The notes: generated by a model from the sequence alone, not told the origin. 64,000 bases of DNA from Phanerodontia chrysosporium (GCA_001910725.1 MJGA01000005.1:1940101-2004100); one strand, 5' to 3'; positions 48,858 through 58,017 are shown, counted from the first letter of the stretch. Numbers and translations are program-made.

Positions 48858-50727
48858 TGTAGTTCGAGTTTCGGGTTGTGCTGGTTGTCGACGGCGGCGA
48901 GCAGAAGGCGGCTTATATACGGGGTGTTTGTCGTGGTGAGGCTGACGTCACATGGGCTGCTGGACGCGTCAACGAAGGGCGGGTGGTGCGCACCTGTGCG
49001 GGGCGTGCTCCACGGCGGCGCCATGCGCCCTTTGGTGCAGCTTCGGCGGGTGCCGAGTCCGGCTTGGGGTCGCTCGGGAGGCAGCGTCTTGCGCTGCAGG
49101 GAAAACTCGAGTTGTGAGTTCGTCGAAGTTGGGAGAATTGCATGCTCAGAGGTAAGACGCGGAGCAGGTGGCGCAGTTGCCGAATTCGTCGTGGCGCATG
49201 CCAGTGTCATGTCTGTGACGGTATTTCAAACCGCAGCCTATGCTCTAGGAGGAATCAGTTTGACACCTGACAAAGCCGTGCATTATATTGGAGTGATTCT
49301 AACCTCTACAAGATCAGGCGAGATCTAAGTGGGCATTGCTCTCGAGTGACCCGCCACAATAGCTCATTACAACTCAGGCGTATCCGCGAAGATCTTCTTC
49401 ATGAACGGCTCGTGACGTGCATAGCCCCTCCTTGCGCAGCATATACATCAAGCGCGATAGTCAACCAGTGGTCAGCCGCAGTGCACGCGCGAGCCCAAAG
49501 TGCCGACGGGGTCGATTGTTGGTGACTTGGCGCTCTGGACCAGGGTTTCGAGCGTATGCAGTGTGGTATCACTGGTACGCATACGCTACCCTGGGCACCC
49601 ATTACAGCTTTGGGCTCTCCTAAACTTAGTGGTTCCGCATTGTCACCAGCGCGGGGTGTGCGCTCGAGGTCCGTGGATTGCTATAGTATTGCTAACGTTG
49701 AGCGGCCAGCTGCAACAGTTGGATGGTCGCTGGAATCACCAAGGGACACCACAGACACGCTGGGAGAGTTTGTGCCATACCACGTGCTTTGCGCTCTGCA
49801 GTGTTGCCGTAAGAAGGGACTGATCACAATTTGGACTCACGGAGAGTTTACAACACATCTAAAGGTTGACACTTAGAGAACGGTAAACACCGCTCAAGTA
49901 TTAGTGATGCTGGAGGCTCTCGGAGGAAGCAAGGGCAATTTTGTTAGCCCAGGCCGGTGCGTTGCTAGTGCAATGGTATGATTATCCTAGTAGGTGATTC
50001 ACATACGTTATGATAGCGAAGCATCTACATCCAGTCGAGTTCCGACTCTCGAGTCAGAGTGGCACAAACAGCGAACCTTACAGCTGATGTGTTACGTAAG
50101 CATCCCCTCATGAACAGTTGAGACTCCGCGGCAGAAAAGGTAAGAGCTTGCTATTCTAGTCACTTATCTGACTTTCAATAAGTTGATCCGGGTGCTTGCT
50201 GCCGGAAAATACACCAACGAACTTGCTATCGTACAACGACGTTCACTTTCGAGATTTCTATCCGAATCGCTGACACCCAGAGCCGCAGGATGTACACTGC
50301 TCAACAGCAGCCTTTCAGAGTGATCATCACAGATGAACCTACCTAAAGGTGACCGTTTTTTCACTCGCCGTTGGAGGATCGTGGTTTCACATATGTTCCA
50401 ACAGGGCGGCAGTACGAAGTCTGACAAAAGTATTGATAGTCCCCGGCGGCGGAAATTACACCAAGCTCCCAAAATGTAGAACAGCGAATTTTGCCCCGCA
50501 GATGTGACGACTCTGCGTTTGCCGCGTGCCCCCATTCGGCCGTCGGGCGTTGCAAGCCCCGCGTGCTCTTTCTCTGCCGCCGCTGACAATGCGAAAGGGG
50601 TACTAACACGGACAAGAATACCTCCTAAGCTCATTTGGCTGGTTGGTCACAATGATTTACCTAGGAAGGTGGGACTATCCGCTCATTCGTGTTTCCCCCT
50701 CGTCCTCCTGTCACCCTTCCCCCTCAG
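48858..50727. other. Intergenic
   Basis: About 1.9 kb upstream of the small gene and of the broken aldo-keto reductase. Only short open frames; nothing supportable. The last ~100 bp presumably include the old promoter of the reductase pseudogene. Confidence 0.5.
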
Positions 50728-51019
50728 ATGCCTGCTCAACTCCCCCACTCAAAAATTGGCTACACGGTTTTGAACGCCATAGGCTCTGGCGTCATAGGGC
50801 TGTCAGCGTTTTATGGAGCGCCTGGAGCTATGCACGACGAAGATTGCTTCAAGATGCGCTAGTCGCGCCCTCCGCGCCATCACGGCTAAGCCGTTGACCC
50901 CCCCTCTCTACCAACTGCCCGATGTCGTTTAAAAGCGCGGGTGCACTATCTGGGGCACCGCCAACGTCTATGGCGACAGCGGGGAGCTGCTCTGCAGATA
51001 GTTTGCGCGTGCCGTACGG
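50728..51019 (+). pseudogene. Aldo-keto reductase pseudogene, truncated by retroelement
   Basis: The ATG at 50728 opens MPAQLPHSKIGYTVLNAIGS, clearly related to reductase 2 ([11 protein letters not shown]...AIGYG). After the region matching its first intron, one frame reads [12 protein letters not shown] and then a stop within a match to WFARTGKR. The copy has stops, a missing catalytic context and no continuation: similarity ends at 51019, where the LTR of the chromovirus begins. The reductase was already decayed, since stops lie before the insertion. The missing 3' half, if it survives, should lie to the right of the element array, outside the window. Confidence 0.8.
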
Positions 51020-51122
51020 TGTCGCGGAGCTAGGGCTCAACGCTACACGAGGGAGGGCGGATGGGGATGACGACGACGAGGTGCAGCGGAGCGAGTCACG
51101 CGGCGACGCACAACTTATACAG

Positions 51123-51200
51123 CTGTCCGTATTGACCAAGATAATATTAGCACTGTAACTACAATACAAACACTGGGCTTACCTGTCCGTATTGACCAAG
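51123..51200 (-). repeat. 18-bp direct repeats 60 bp apart in LTR, intron-like spacing
   Basis: CTGTCCGTATTGACCAAG (plus strand) occurs at 51123-51140 and 51183-51200, and again in the shared LTR at 58133 and 58193. In the element's sense the segment 51182-51123 begins GTAAGC right after CAG and ends CAG, so it reads like a 60-bp intron with a TGCTAAT branch-like motif. Confidence 0.85.
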
Positions 51201-51237
51201 AGGTCGAGATGACGGACAGGAGCGAGGGGAGCTACCC

Positions 51238-51244
51238 TTATATA
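51238..51244 (-). promoter_or_regulatory. TATA box of the LTR promoter
   Basis: Sense TATATAA, 34 nt upstream of the A at 51210 that starts the primer-complementary decamer. The equivalent in the LTR driving copy 1 is 58248-58254, with predicted start at 58220. Confidence 0.65.
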
Positions 51245-51309
51245 CTACAGGTCCTTTAGGGCAGGCTATACGATTACATAAGCTGATGGGCAGCGCTCAG
51301 CATAGCCAG

Positions 51310-51408
51310 CGAGGCTGCGACGCGGGCTGCGCGGCGAGGCTGTGCTGGGGCTATGTCACGAGGCTGTGTCAGCTGGCAGTGTCTCGAGGCTGCGTCGGGC
51401 CGAGGCTG
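51310..51408 (-). repeat. CGAGGCTG array in U3
   Basis: Five exact copies of CGAGGCTG on the plus strand at 51310, 51335, 51359, 51385 and 51401, mostly about 25 bp apart, upstream of the TATA box in sense. They may be binding sites or decayed subrepeats. The same array is in the LTR at 58030-58724. Confidence 0.75.
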
Positions 51409-51714
51409 TGTCATCAGGCTGATCAGCTCGGCGTGTCTCGGCGAGGGGAGTCATCAGGGATGACAGTGCCTCCTCGGCGATCCGGGGAACCGGTTGCAAG
51501 GCAGACCGGTGATCCGGGCAGTGTCTGAGCGCGCAGCGGGATGCGCTGGCGTCTAGGGGTGATGCGCCATCAGGGCGCTGGCGCTGAGTGGCCAGGCGCT
51601 GGGTGTGGGCGGCTAGGACTCCAGACGGCGCGAGGGCTGCTCGCCCGTTGGATTAATCGAGGAAAATAGCCAAAAATCGGCGAAAAATAGGGCAGCACCG
51701 TCACATCCGTGACA

Positions 51715-51727
51715 TTACCCCCCTCCT
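51715..51727 (-). other. Polypurine tract of copy 1
   Basis: Sense AGGAGGGGGGTAA directly abutting the 3' LTR, as expected for the plus-strand DNA primer. Copy 2 has the same tract at 58725-58737. Confidence 0.8.
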
Positions 51728-51752
51728 AAAACCGAGCGTCCTCGCGAGGCCG

Positions 51753-54700
51753 TCAGATGTGGCGCCCCTCCTCCCAATCGAGATCGGCCTTAGCGCGATC
51801 GGAGGCAGGAAGGAGAGAGACGTCGACTTCGGTGACGAACGGGCGAAAAGAGGCGGCAAGGGCTTCGAAGGCGGTGGCAGCGAGCTTGCGGGGCGCTTCC
51901 GGATTTTCGCGATGGAACTTGTTGACCAGGGCCTTGGCGTGCTTGAGGTTGTCTGCCTTTTCCCACGTGTCGCCGGCTTGGCCGTAGCCTTTCCAGCGGA
52001 CCTTGTACTGTAGTTGGCGGCGATATATGCGGCTGTCGAGGACTTTCTCGACAATGTATTCTTCTTCGCTGGCAACCTTGACAGGTTTGGGAGGCAGGGG
52101 CTTCTCGACGCCCTGATCGTGCCACGGGCTGAGGCGGTTGACATGGAAAACCGGGTGGATTTTCAGCCAGCTCGGGAGCTCGAGCCGATAATCCAGATCG
52201 CCGATCTTTTCCAGAACCTTAAACGGACCCAGCTGGCGGGGGCCGAGCTTGGGCGAGGGCTGATCGATGCTGAGGTCCTTCGTGCTGAGCCAAACCTGAT
52301 CGCCGACTTTGAAGGAGTGGGCGCGCTTCTTCGCGGCCTCGTACTCTTCTTTCATGCGGGCTTTGGCTAGGCGCAGGGCAGCTTCGGCCTCTTTGCGAAC
52401 GTGAGCCATGCGATCTAGGCGCTCATCGAGGGCGGGAACCTTGGTGTGTTTGCCGGCCGGGATCGTGAAGTCCGGTGTATAGCCGTAGACAATCTCGAAG
52501 GGTGTGCGCTCGGTAGCACTAGACACGTGTGAGTTCAGGGTGAACTCGGCCATCGGGAGCCAATCGACCCAGTCATCTTGGCGCTGGGAGACAAAGAGAC
52601 GCAGGAATTTCTCGACTTCCTGGTTCTTGCGCTCGACCTTGCCGTTGCCTTCGGGGTGATATGCCGTGGTGAGACCGGTGGCGATGCCGAGGCGCTTGTA
52701 CAGCGCTCGCATGTACTGGGCTGCAAACTGGGGTCCACGATCAGAGAAGATCTTGCGTGGGAGGCCGTGAAGGCGGAAGATGTCCGTGTAGTGGACGTCG
52801 CCCATGCCGGCAGCGGTGATCGTCGAGTCGACCGGCACAAGGTGGCACTGATCCGAATAGTGGTCCACATAGACCGCGATCGAGTCCTTCTTGGTCTTGG
52901 CGTCGCGTGGGAGTTGCGTGATGAGATCCACACCGACGTGTTCCCAAGGCCCTGAAGGGACGTCGTGGGGTTGTAGGGTGGCTTTCGGATGCGGGGCGGA
53001 CTTGTACCGTTGGCATTGGTCGCAGCCGAGCACGTAGCGGCTAACGTCGGCGGAGATGCGCGGCCACCAATAGTACCGAGAGACCAATTCGAGGGTGGTG
53101 TGTTTCCCAGGGTGTCCGGCGGTCGGCGCGTCGTGGCAAGACTTGATGACGTCGTTGCGCAGCGCGGCACTGTTCGGGACATAAACTTTCCCATGGTAGT
53201 ACAGGAGGCCGTTGTCCTCTTCCCATTCGAGAACGCCGTTGCGCAGCTTGCGGGGCCCCTTGGTCCGGAGAGTCTGCAGGGCGTCTGCGACTTCCTTTTC
53301 CTTTTCGGAGCAGTCGCGAATGCGCTTCTCGAGGGGGGAGGGGTTTGCGAAAGCCATCGTGGCGGCTATCTTAAACAGCTCTGGCTTCAATACTACCTGC
53401 GAGCGATTGTCTTCTTCGTCAGAGACATGCAGCGAGGAGGGTCGGGAGAGCGGGTCAGCGAGGAGATGGGTCTTGCCGGGGCGGTGAATGATGCGGAAGT
53501 CGTACTCGGCGAGGTAGGAGGCCCACCGGGCTTGTCGCCGCGTGAGATTCTGCGCAGTCTTCCAATACTGGAGATTCTGGTGATCGGTCCAGATCTCAAA
53601 AGGCTCCGGGAGACCTTCGAGGAACTGGCGCCAGTCCTTGAGAGCTTCGATGATTGCAAGCATCTCGCGGTCCCAGATCTCGTAGTTCCGCTCGGCGGGG
53701 CTCATGGTCTGCGAGCGATACGCGATTGGATGCCAGAGACCATCTTCCGGGTTGCGTTGGGCTATGACTCCTCCGGTGGCGTAGCCGGAAGCATCGGTCT
53801 CGACGCGAGTCGGCCGATCAATGCTCCACATGGCGAGCACGGGCTGAGTCGTGAAGGCGCGCTTGAGCGTCTCGAAGGCTTCCGCCTGTGCGGGACCCCA
53901 ATTAAACGGAGTATCCTTCTTCGTCAGATCGTGCAGCGGGCGGCAGATCTTTGAGAAGTCTTTGATGAAACGGCGATAGAAGTTGGCGAACCCGACAAAG
54001 CCTCGTACGTCTTTGAGGTTCTTCGGGGTCGGCCACTCGGCTACTGCCTTAACCTTGCCGGGGTCCATGCCGACTTGTCCTTCGCTGATGAGGAGCCCAA
54101 GATACTCGATCTCTGAGCGCTCGAACTCGCACTTCTCGGGCCGAAGGTACAGATCGTATTTGGCGAGGCGTGCCAGGACTTCGTGAACAATCTTCCGATG
54201 CGAAGCGAGATCGTTCGACCAGATGAGAATGTCGTCGAGGTAAACTGCGACCTTGCTCTCAGCGATGAGGTCGGCGAAGATGTGGTTCATGAGGGCCTGG
54301 AACGTGGCAGGGCTGTTGCACAGACCGAAGTACATGACTCTGGGCTCGAAGAGGCCGCGGTTGGTGACGAAGGCGGCTTTCCACTCGTCACCTTCCTTAA
54401 TCCGGACGTTATTGTAGCCCCAACGGACGTCGAACTTGGTGAAGATCTTAGCGCCCTGGAGCTTCCCGATGATGTCGGAGGCGAGCGGAAGGGGATAGCG
54501 GTTCTTCACGGTGATGTCGTTGAGCTTGCGGTAATCTTGGATGAACCGGAGCTTGCCGTCCTTTTTCTTGATGAAGAAGACAGGGGAAGCGATCGGAGAC
54601 TTGCTGGGGACGATATAGCCCTTGGCGAGTGCGTCGTCGATGAACCGCTGTAGCTCTTCATTCTCGATCGGGGACATGGGGTAGACCTTCGACTTGATCG

Positions 54701-55511
54701 AGGCCGGGGCGTCCGGAACGAGATCTATCGCGTGATCCCAGGGCTGATGCTTCGGAAGGCGGTGCGATTCTTCTTCAGAGAACACCTTCTTGTGTCGGTG
54801 GTACTCCTTGGGAACCAGCTCTTCAAACGTCTTGGCGTACTTCTCGCGATTGGCTTCGACAGCGATCGCTTGCGAGTAAGTGTAGCCGGCGAGGATCCAG
54901 ACTTCGTCCTTGGCGTCCTCAACAATGCCCGCTCGAAGCCATTCACGGCGTTCGGAGCGGTTGGCGTCAATCTGATGAATACCGAAAACCGGGGTGTCCT
55001 CAGCTCCGCCGCGGAGCTGAAACTGGACATTTCCCGTTTCCCAGTCGATATTCGGATTCCATTTCTTGAGCCACGGAAGTCCGAGGATGACGTCCTCCGG
55101 GCCGATGTTCGTGACAAGAAACTCCTCCTTAAACGTATAAGAACCGACAGTAAGCTGGAGTCTGGCTCGGCGTGTGATAGACCCTGCTTCATTCTTAGTT
55201 CCATCGATGTTGTACAGTGTGATCTCTTTCTTGAGTGGTACCGTGAGGATCTTGTGTTGCTTACAGAAATCCTCGTGAATGAATAACGAAGTTGCACCGG
55301 AGTCAATCATTGCAGGAGTGCGAATAGTTTTATTGATCCCGGTGAGCTTTACTGGTACACGATAATGATTCGAAAACGGATCTAACACTGATATAGTACA
55401 CGAGCGGATGGTATCGGAAATGTCCTGCGGTTCTAGCGAAGGCGCCGGAGTTGAATCCGGGCTTGACGAGACGGGGACCGACGATGCGGCGTCACTCCGG
55501 CCCCTTAAGCA
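51753..55511 (-). CDS. pol: Pol polyprotein of chromovirus copy 1 (PR-RT-RH-IN-chromodomain)
   Basis: Entered by -1 frameshift from gag at 55511; the open frame lacks an ATG near its start (the first likely start before the protease is GTG at 55388). Protease: AMIDSGATSLFIHEDF (DSG). Reverse transcriptase: DYRKLNDITVKNRYPLP and YLDDILIWS. RNase H: RVETDASGYATGGVIAQ and LEGLPEPFEIWTDHQNL. Integrase: zinc domain HDAPTAGHPGKHTTLEL with CDQC; core acidic residues in VGVDLITQLP, IFSDRGPQFAAQYM and HPEGNGKVERKNQE. The chromodomain near the end is EEYIVEKVLDSR, YKVRWKGYGQAGDTWE, with Tyr, Trp and Tyr cage positions present. It stops at 51753. About 1,250 residues; no stop inside. Confidence 0.95.
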   Translation of the reverse strand, partial: CLRGRSDAASSVPVSSSPDSTPAPSLEPQDISDTIRSCTISVLDPFSNHYRVPVKLTGINKTIRTPAMIDSGATSLFIHEDFCKQHKILTVPLKKEITLYNIDGTKNEAGSITRRARLQLTVGSYTFKEEFLVTNIGPEDVILGLPWLKKWNPNIDWETGNVQFQLRGGAEDTPVFGIHQIDANRSERREWLRAGIVEDAKDEVWILAGYTYSQAIAVEANREKYAKTFEELVPKEYHRHKKVFSEEESHRLPKHQPWDHAIDLVPDAPASIKSKVYPMSPIENEELQRFIDDALAKGYIVPSKSPIASPVFFIKKKDGKLRFIQDYRKLNDITVKNRYPLPLASDIIGKLQGAKIFTKFDVRWGYNNVRIKEGDEWKAAFVTNRGLFEPRVMYFGLCNSPATFQALMNHIFADLIAESKVAVYLDDILIWSNDLASHRKIVHEVLARLAKYDLYLRPEKCEFERSEIEYLGLLISEGQVGMDPGKVKAVAEWPTPKNLKDVRGFVGFANFYRRFIKDFSKICRPLHDLTKKDTPFNWGPAQAEAFETLKRAFTTQPVLAMWSIDRPTRVETDASGYATGGVIAQRNPEDGLWHPIAYRSQTMSPAERNYEIWDREMLAIIEALKDWRQFLEGLPEPFEIWTDHQNLQYWKTAQNLTRRQARWASYLAEYDFRIIHRPGKTHLLADPLSRPSSLHVSDEEDNRSQVVLKPELFKIAATMAFANPSPLEKRIRDCSEKEKEVADALQTLRTKGPRKLRNGVLEWEEDNGLLYYHGKVYVPNSAALRNDVIKSCHDAPTAGHPGKHTTLELVSRYYWWPRISADVSRYVLGCDQCQRYKSAPHPKATLQPHDVPSGPWEHVGVDLITQLPRDAKTKKDSIAVYVDHYSDQCHLVPVDSTITAAGMGDVHYTDIFRLHGLPRKIFSDRGPQFAAQYMRALYKRLGIATGLTTAYHPEGNGKVERKNQEVEKFLRLFVSQRQDDWVDWLPMAEFTLNSHVSSATERTPFEIVYGYTPDFTIPAGKHTKVPALDERLDRMAHVRKEAEAALRLAKARMKEEYEAAKKRAHSFKVGDQVWLSTKDLSIDQPSPKLGPRQLGPFKVLEKIGDLDYRLELPSWLKIHPVFHVNRLSPWHDQGVEKPLPPKPVKVASEEEYIVEKVLDSRIYRRQLQYKVRWKGYGQAGDTWEKADNLKHAKALVNKFHRENPEAPRKLAATAFEALAASFRPFVTEVDVSLLPASDRAKADLDWEEGRHI

Positions 55512-55517
55512 AAACCC
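55473..55517 (-). promoter_or_regulatory. -1 ribosomal frameshift signal of copy 1
   Basis: The gag codons GGG GGT TTT GCT TAA contain the heptamer G GGT TTT (55511-55517) in X-XXY-YYZ phase two codons before the gag stop. Six nt later GGGGCCG (55498-55504) can pair with CGG-T-CCCC (55473-55480), giving seven GC pairs with one bulged T and a 17-nt loop. The -1 frame after the slip is exactly the pol frame. Confidence 0.75.
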
Positions 55518-56755
55518 CCGAGCTGCTTTTGTATCAGAGCCAGCTGATCACGGAGGGCGGCGATCGCGGCAGCTTGGTCGTCAGACGAGCTGCCAGAAGG
55601 CGAGGAGGCCGAAGACGAGGAGTCCTGTGACGAAGTATCCGAAGACGAGGCGCGGACGGCGGCGGTAGCGGGGGCGGTTCTCGGCTTGCCCTCGAGGCGG
55701 GCACGACAGACGCGGGACCAGTGACCCTTCTTGCCGCAGTGGTTGCAAACCGAGTCGCGGTGCACGGGGTCCGTGGACTTGTGGGACTTCGAGCCGCAGA
55801 CCTTGCAGCGGTCCTTCATGACGGCGTCGAACTGGCGCTTGAGATCCGTGCCGGTGAGACCCTTAAACAGCTCGTCAATGTTCGCGGCGTCAATGTCCAT
55901 CGCGTTCGGGTCGCGGAAGGCGCGCGCTGACGAGCTAGCCGGAGTCGAGGACGTCTTGCCTTGCTGTGCCAGGAGGTCTTGCGAGAGCTTGTCCTTCGAC
56001 CGGTCGACGGCGAAACCTGCGTTCTTGAGCTCGTCGTACGTCTCGGGGCCTTTGCCGGTAGCGGGGTTGACCATGTACGAGATCCGTTCGAGGTAGTCCT
56101 TATTAAACTTCGTTCGTAGCCGGGCTGCCAGATCTTCCGGGGTGAGCTTCGTGCGGCCGGCGAGGGCTTGGAACTCCGCAAAGAACTCCGCGAACCGACG
56201 ATTGCCTTGCGTGCACGCCTGTAGCTTGCTGAGGGCCTCGGCCTTCTCGTCGACGGGCTCGAACCGGTTCTTGAAAGCCTCCCAGAATTGGGTGCGGGAA
56301 CCTCCGAACAACTGAGTGCCGTCTGCCGCTTGCTCGATGTACTGCCGTGCCCATTCGGCGGCTTCGTCCTGCATGAAGGAAAGGGCGCCAACGATCCACT
56401 TCTGGCCGTCTACCAAGATCTTGCCGGTGTTTGCGTCTCGCTCGAGGTTACCGTTGACGTCGCGCTTGCCGAATTTCTCCGGCTGTCCATCGGCGTAGAT
56501 GCGGTAGGCAGCGCGGAAGAGTCGGGCCGTGTCTGAACCCTTTCCTTTGAACGGCATGGGCTTCTCGACGAAGGGGAGCTCCTTGTTGGCATTGACCGTT
56601 GCGTTGACCGTTGTCCGATTGGCGCCAATAGTCTGGGCCAGAGCGTTAACCGTGTTTGTAAGCTGCGTCATGGCCTGGGCCATTTGCAGAAGGGCGGCAG
56701 AGACGGGGTCGGGAGGCGCCGGACCGGGCGGCGCTCCTCCGGGAGTGCTCGACAT
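55505..56755 (-). CDS. gag: Gag protein of chromovirus copy 1
   Basis: 416 residues from the first AUG of the predicted RNA: MSSTPGGAPPGPAPPDPVSA, a capsid-like helical middle (KPMPFKGKGSDTARLFRAAY, FWEAFKNRFEPVDEKAEALS, FAEFFAEFQALAGRTKLTPE) and a zinc knuckle CNHCGKKGHWSRVC (CX2CX4HX4C), preceded by CKVCGSKSHKSTDPVH. The tail is Ser/Ala-rich and ends KQLGGFA. It forms the virus-like particle and binds the RNA. The frame is open a further 141 codons upstream of the AUG (to 57178) with no ATG. Confidence 0.93.
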   Translation of the reverse strand: MSSTPGGAPPGPAPPDPVSAALLQMAQAMTQLTNTVNALAQTIGANRTTVNATVNANKELPFVEKPMPFKGKGSDTARLFRAAYRIYADGQPEKFGKRDVNGNLERDANTGKILVDGQKWIVGALSFMQDEAAEWARQYIEQAADGTQLFGGSRTQFWEAFKNRFEPVDEKAEALSKLQACTQGNRRFAEFFAEFQALAGRTKLTPEDLAARLRTKFNKDYLERISYMVNPATGKGPETYDELKNAGFAVDRSKDKLSQDLLAQQGKTSSTPASSSARAFRDPNAMDIDAANIDELFKGLTGTDLKRQFDAVMKDRCKVCGSKSHKSTDPVHRDSVCNHCGKKGHWSRVCRARLEGKPRTAPATAAVRASSSDTSSQDSSSSASSPSGSSSDDQAAAIAALRDQLALIQKQLGGFA

Positions 56756-57178
56756 ATTGGGGGGACGGGGAGTATTGGCTCCTGAGTGAGCGCGGGAGAG
56801 GTTAAGCGGGGAGGGAGCGGGTTCGTGGTCGGAGAGGACGGAGCCGAGCGATGTCTCGGGAGACGAGTGGTGGCTGCTGTCCGGGGGACTGTGATCGGGA
56901 GTATTCGGAGTGGTGGCAGAGGCGCGGGCGAATTCTAGCCGTTGCGCGAAATGAGGGCGTTCGAACTGTGTTTCTCGGTCGCTAGGCGGAACCGGGAGTA
57001 GCGGAGGGGCAGTCTCTCGATAAGGGCAGGGCTGCTGACTGCACTCCCTGGCTTCTCGAGACCCGTTGTTTTCCTCGACGTGGAGATCAGCGGGAAGAGT
57101 GACGCCGTTCTCTGTGGTTCGCCCGAAGAAGTGCGGACAATTCGAACAGTCGAAATCCAGAGCGACAGAAGATGTATT
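56756..57178 (-). other. AUG-less upstream extension of the gag frame
   Basis: 141 sense codons between TAA at 57179-57181 and the gag AUG, in frame with gag. It encodes a Pro/Ser-rich stretch and a Cys-containing start, DFDCSNCPHFFGRTTENG, then ECSQQPCPYRE. It could be translated from a near-cognate codon as an N-terminally extended Gag, or be merely leader. Confidence 0.45.
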
Positions 57179-57185
57179 TTATGAA

Positions 57186-57875
57186 CTAATCAAAATAACC
57201 AGCCTCGTACACAATGTTCAGCTGCCCTACGATACGGCGGAAGTTTCGCCTTAAACCGATGAACGGAATGTCACCAATTTGAGCGAGACCGAGCTCGTAT
57301 TGGTGCCACTCCTTAAACGTGGTGGTGGGGGCGAGGCGGCTGAGCTCGGCGCGGATCTGGCGAAGTCGCTCGAACAGGAGATGGAAGTGGTGGGCGTGGT
57401 CGCTGTTGACGATGTGGAGCAGGTCGACTTCCTCGACGACCTTGAGACGCTTGATGGTGGCGTCGAGCTTGGGCGTGAAGATGCCGACGAGGTCGGTAGG
57501 GGAGTACTTCGGGATATCGATGCCGATGGGCTTGCGGGCGATGGGCTCGTACGTCGGGGCGGCGCTGAGGCGCTCTGCCAAACTGAGCTTCGAGGAGGAG
57601 GCGGCTACGGCGGCCTGGGCTTCTTGCGCCTCTCGTTGGCGCTGCTCGCGGATGCGGTTGCCTACGCGTTGTTCGGCCTCACGAGCCTCGCGAACGGCGG
57701 TCCAGTTGATGGAGGGGACGGAGGGTGGAGGCTGGGGGAGCGTGGACACGTACTTGACGACCGCCTTGACTTTGCGGTCCGTCCACTTGACGGGGTTACC
57801 GGCCTCGCGACGACGTTGGAGGCGGTCGAAGATGCGTTGGGGGATGTGGTCCTTGAGCCGGACGTCTTTCGGCAC
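57186..57875 (-). CDS. Methionine-free leader ORF of chromovirus copy 1 (accessory ORF?)
   Basis: 229 codons read in the sense of the element, starting at a GTG (57875) directly after an acceptor-like CTCACAG and ending with TAG at 57186. The protein is rich in charged helices (VREAREAEQRVGNRIREQRQ; LLFERLRQIRAELSRLA) with a His-rich VNSDHAHHFH and a C-terminus IVYEAGYFD; no Met anywhere. An in-frame TAA lies seven codons upstream. I do not recognise the family. It could be translated from a near-cognate codon, or as a downstream exon, or be non-coding and open only because the leader avoids certain triplets. Confidence 0.4.
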   Translation of the reverse strand: MPKDVRLKDHIPQRIFDRLQRRREAGNPVKWTDRKVKAVVKYVSTLPQPPPSVPSINWTAVREAREAEQRVGNRIREQRQREAQEAQAAVAASSSKLSLAERLSAAPTYEPIARKPIGIDIPKYSPTDLVGIFTPKLDATIKRLKVVEEVDLLHIVNSDHAHHFHLLFERLRQIRAELSRLAPTTTFKEWHQYELGLAQIGDIPFIGLRRNFRRIVGQLNIVYEAGYFD

Positions 57876-58017
57876 TGTGAGGTAAGGACCTTAGCAACGT
57901 GTACGGAGTGAGCAGACTGCTCGACTACGACGTACTCGCTTTAAACGGAGGGAATAAACTTTTTTAAACGGGTTTTGGGGGAGCGGTAGGGAAGGAATTG
58001 CCTAGGGCACCCAAGAG

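Larger units (their letters stand above)
51020..51714 (-). repeat. LTR (3' LTR of copy 1)
   Basis: 695 bp with TGTC...GACA ends. In the element's sense it contains U3 with repeated CAGCCTCG motifs, a TATA box (51238-51244), a predicted RNA start at 51210, and an R/U5 with a 60-bp-spaced direct repeat. Left flank is the aldo-keto reductase pseudogene. Confidence 0.93.

Noticed and set aside
52989..53954. 321-codon plus-strand frame inside pol, repeated at 59999-60964
   Set aside because: Antisense shadow of reverse transcriptase/RNase H/integrase coding; duplicated only because the element is.
55388..55390. Independent start codon for pol
   Set aside because: The codon is GTG and the frame is open back to the slippery heptamer, so frameshifting from gag explains expression better.
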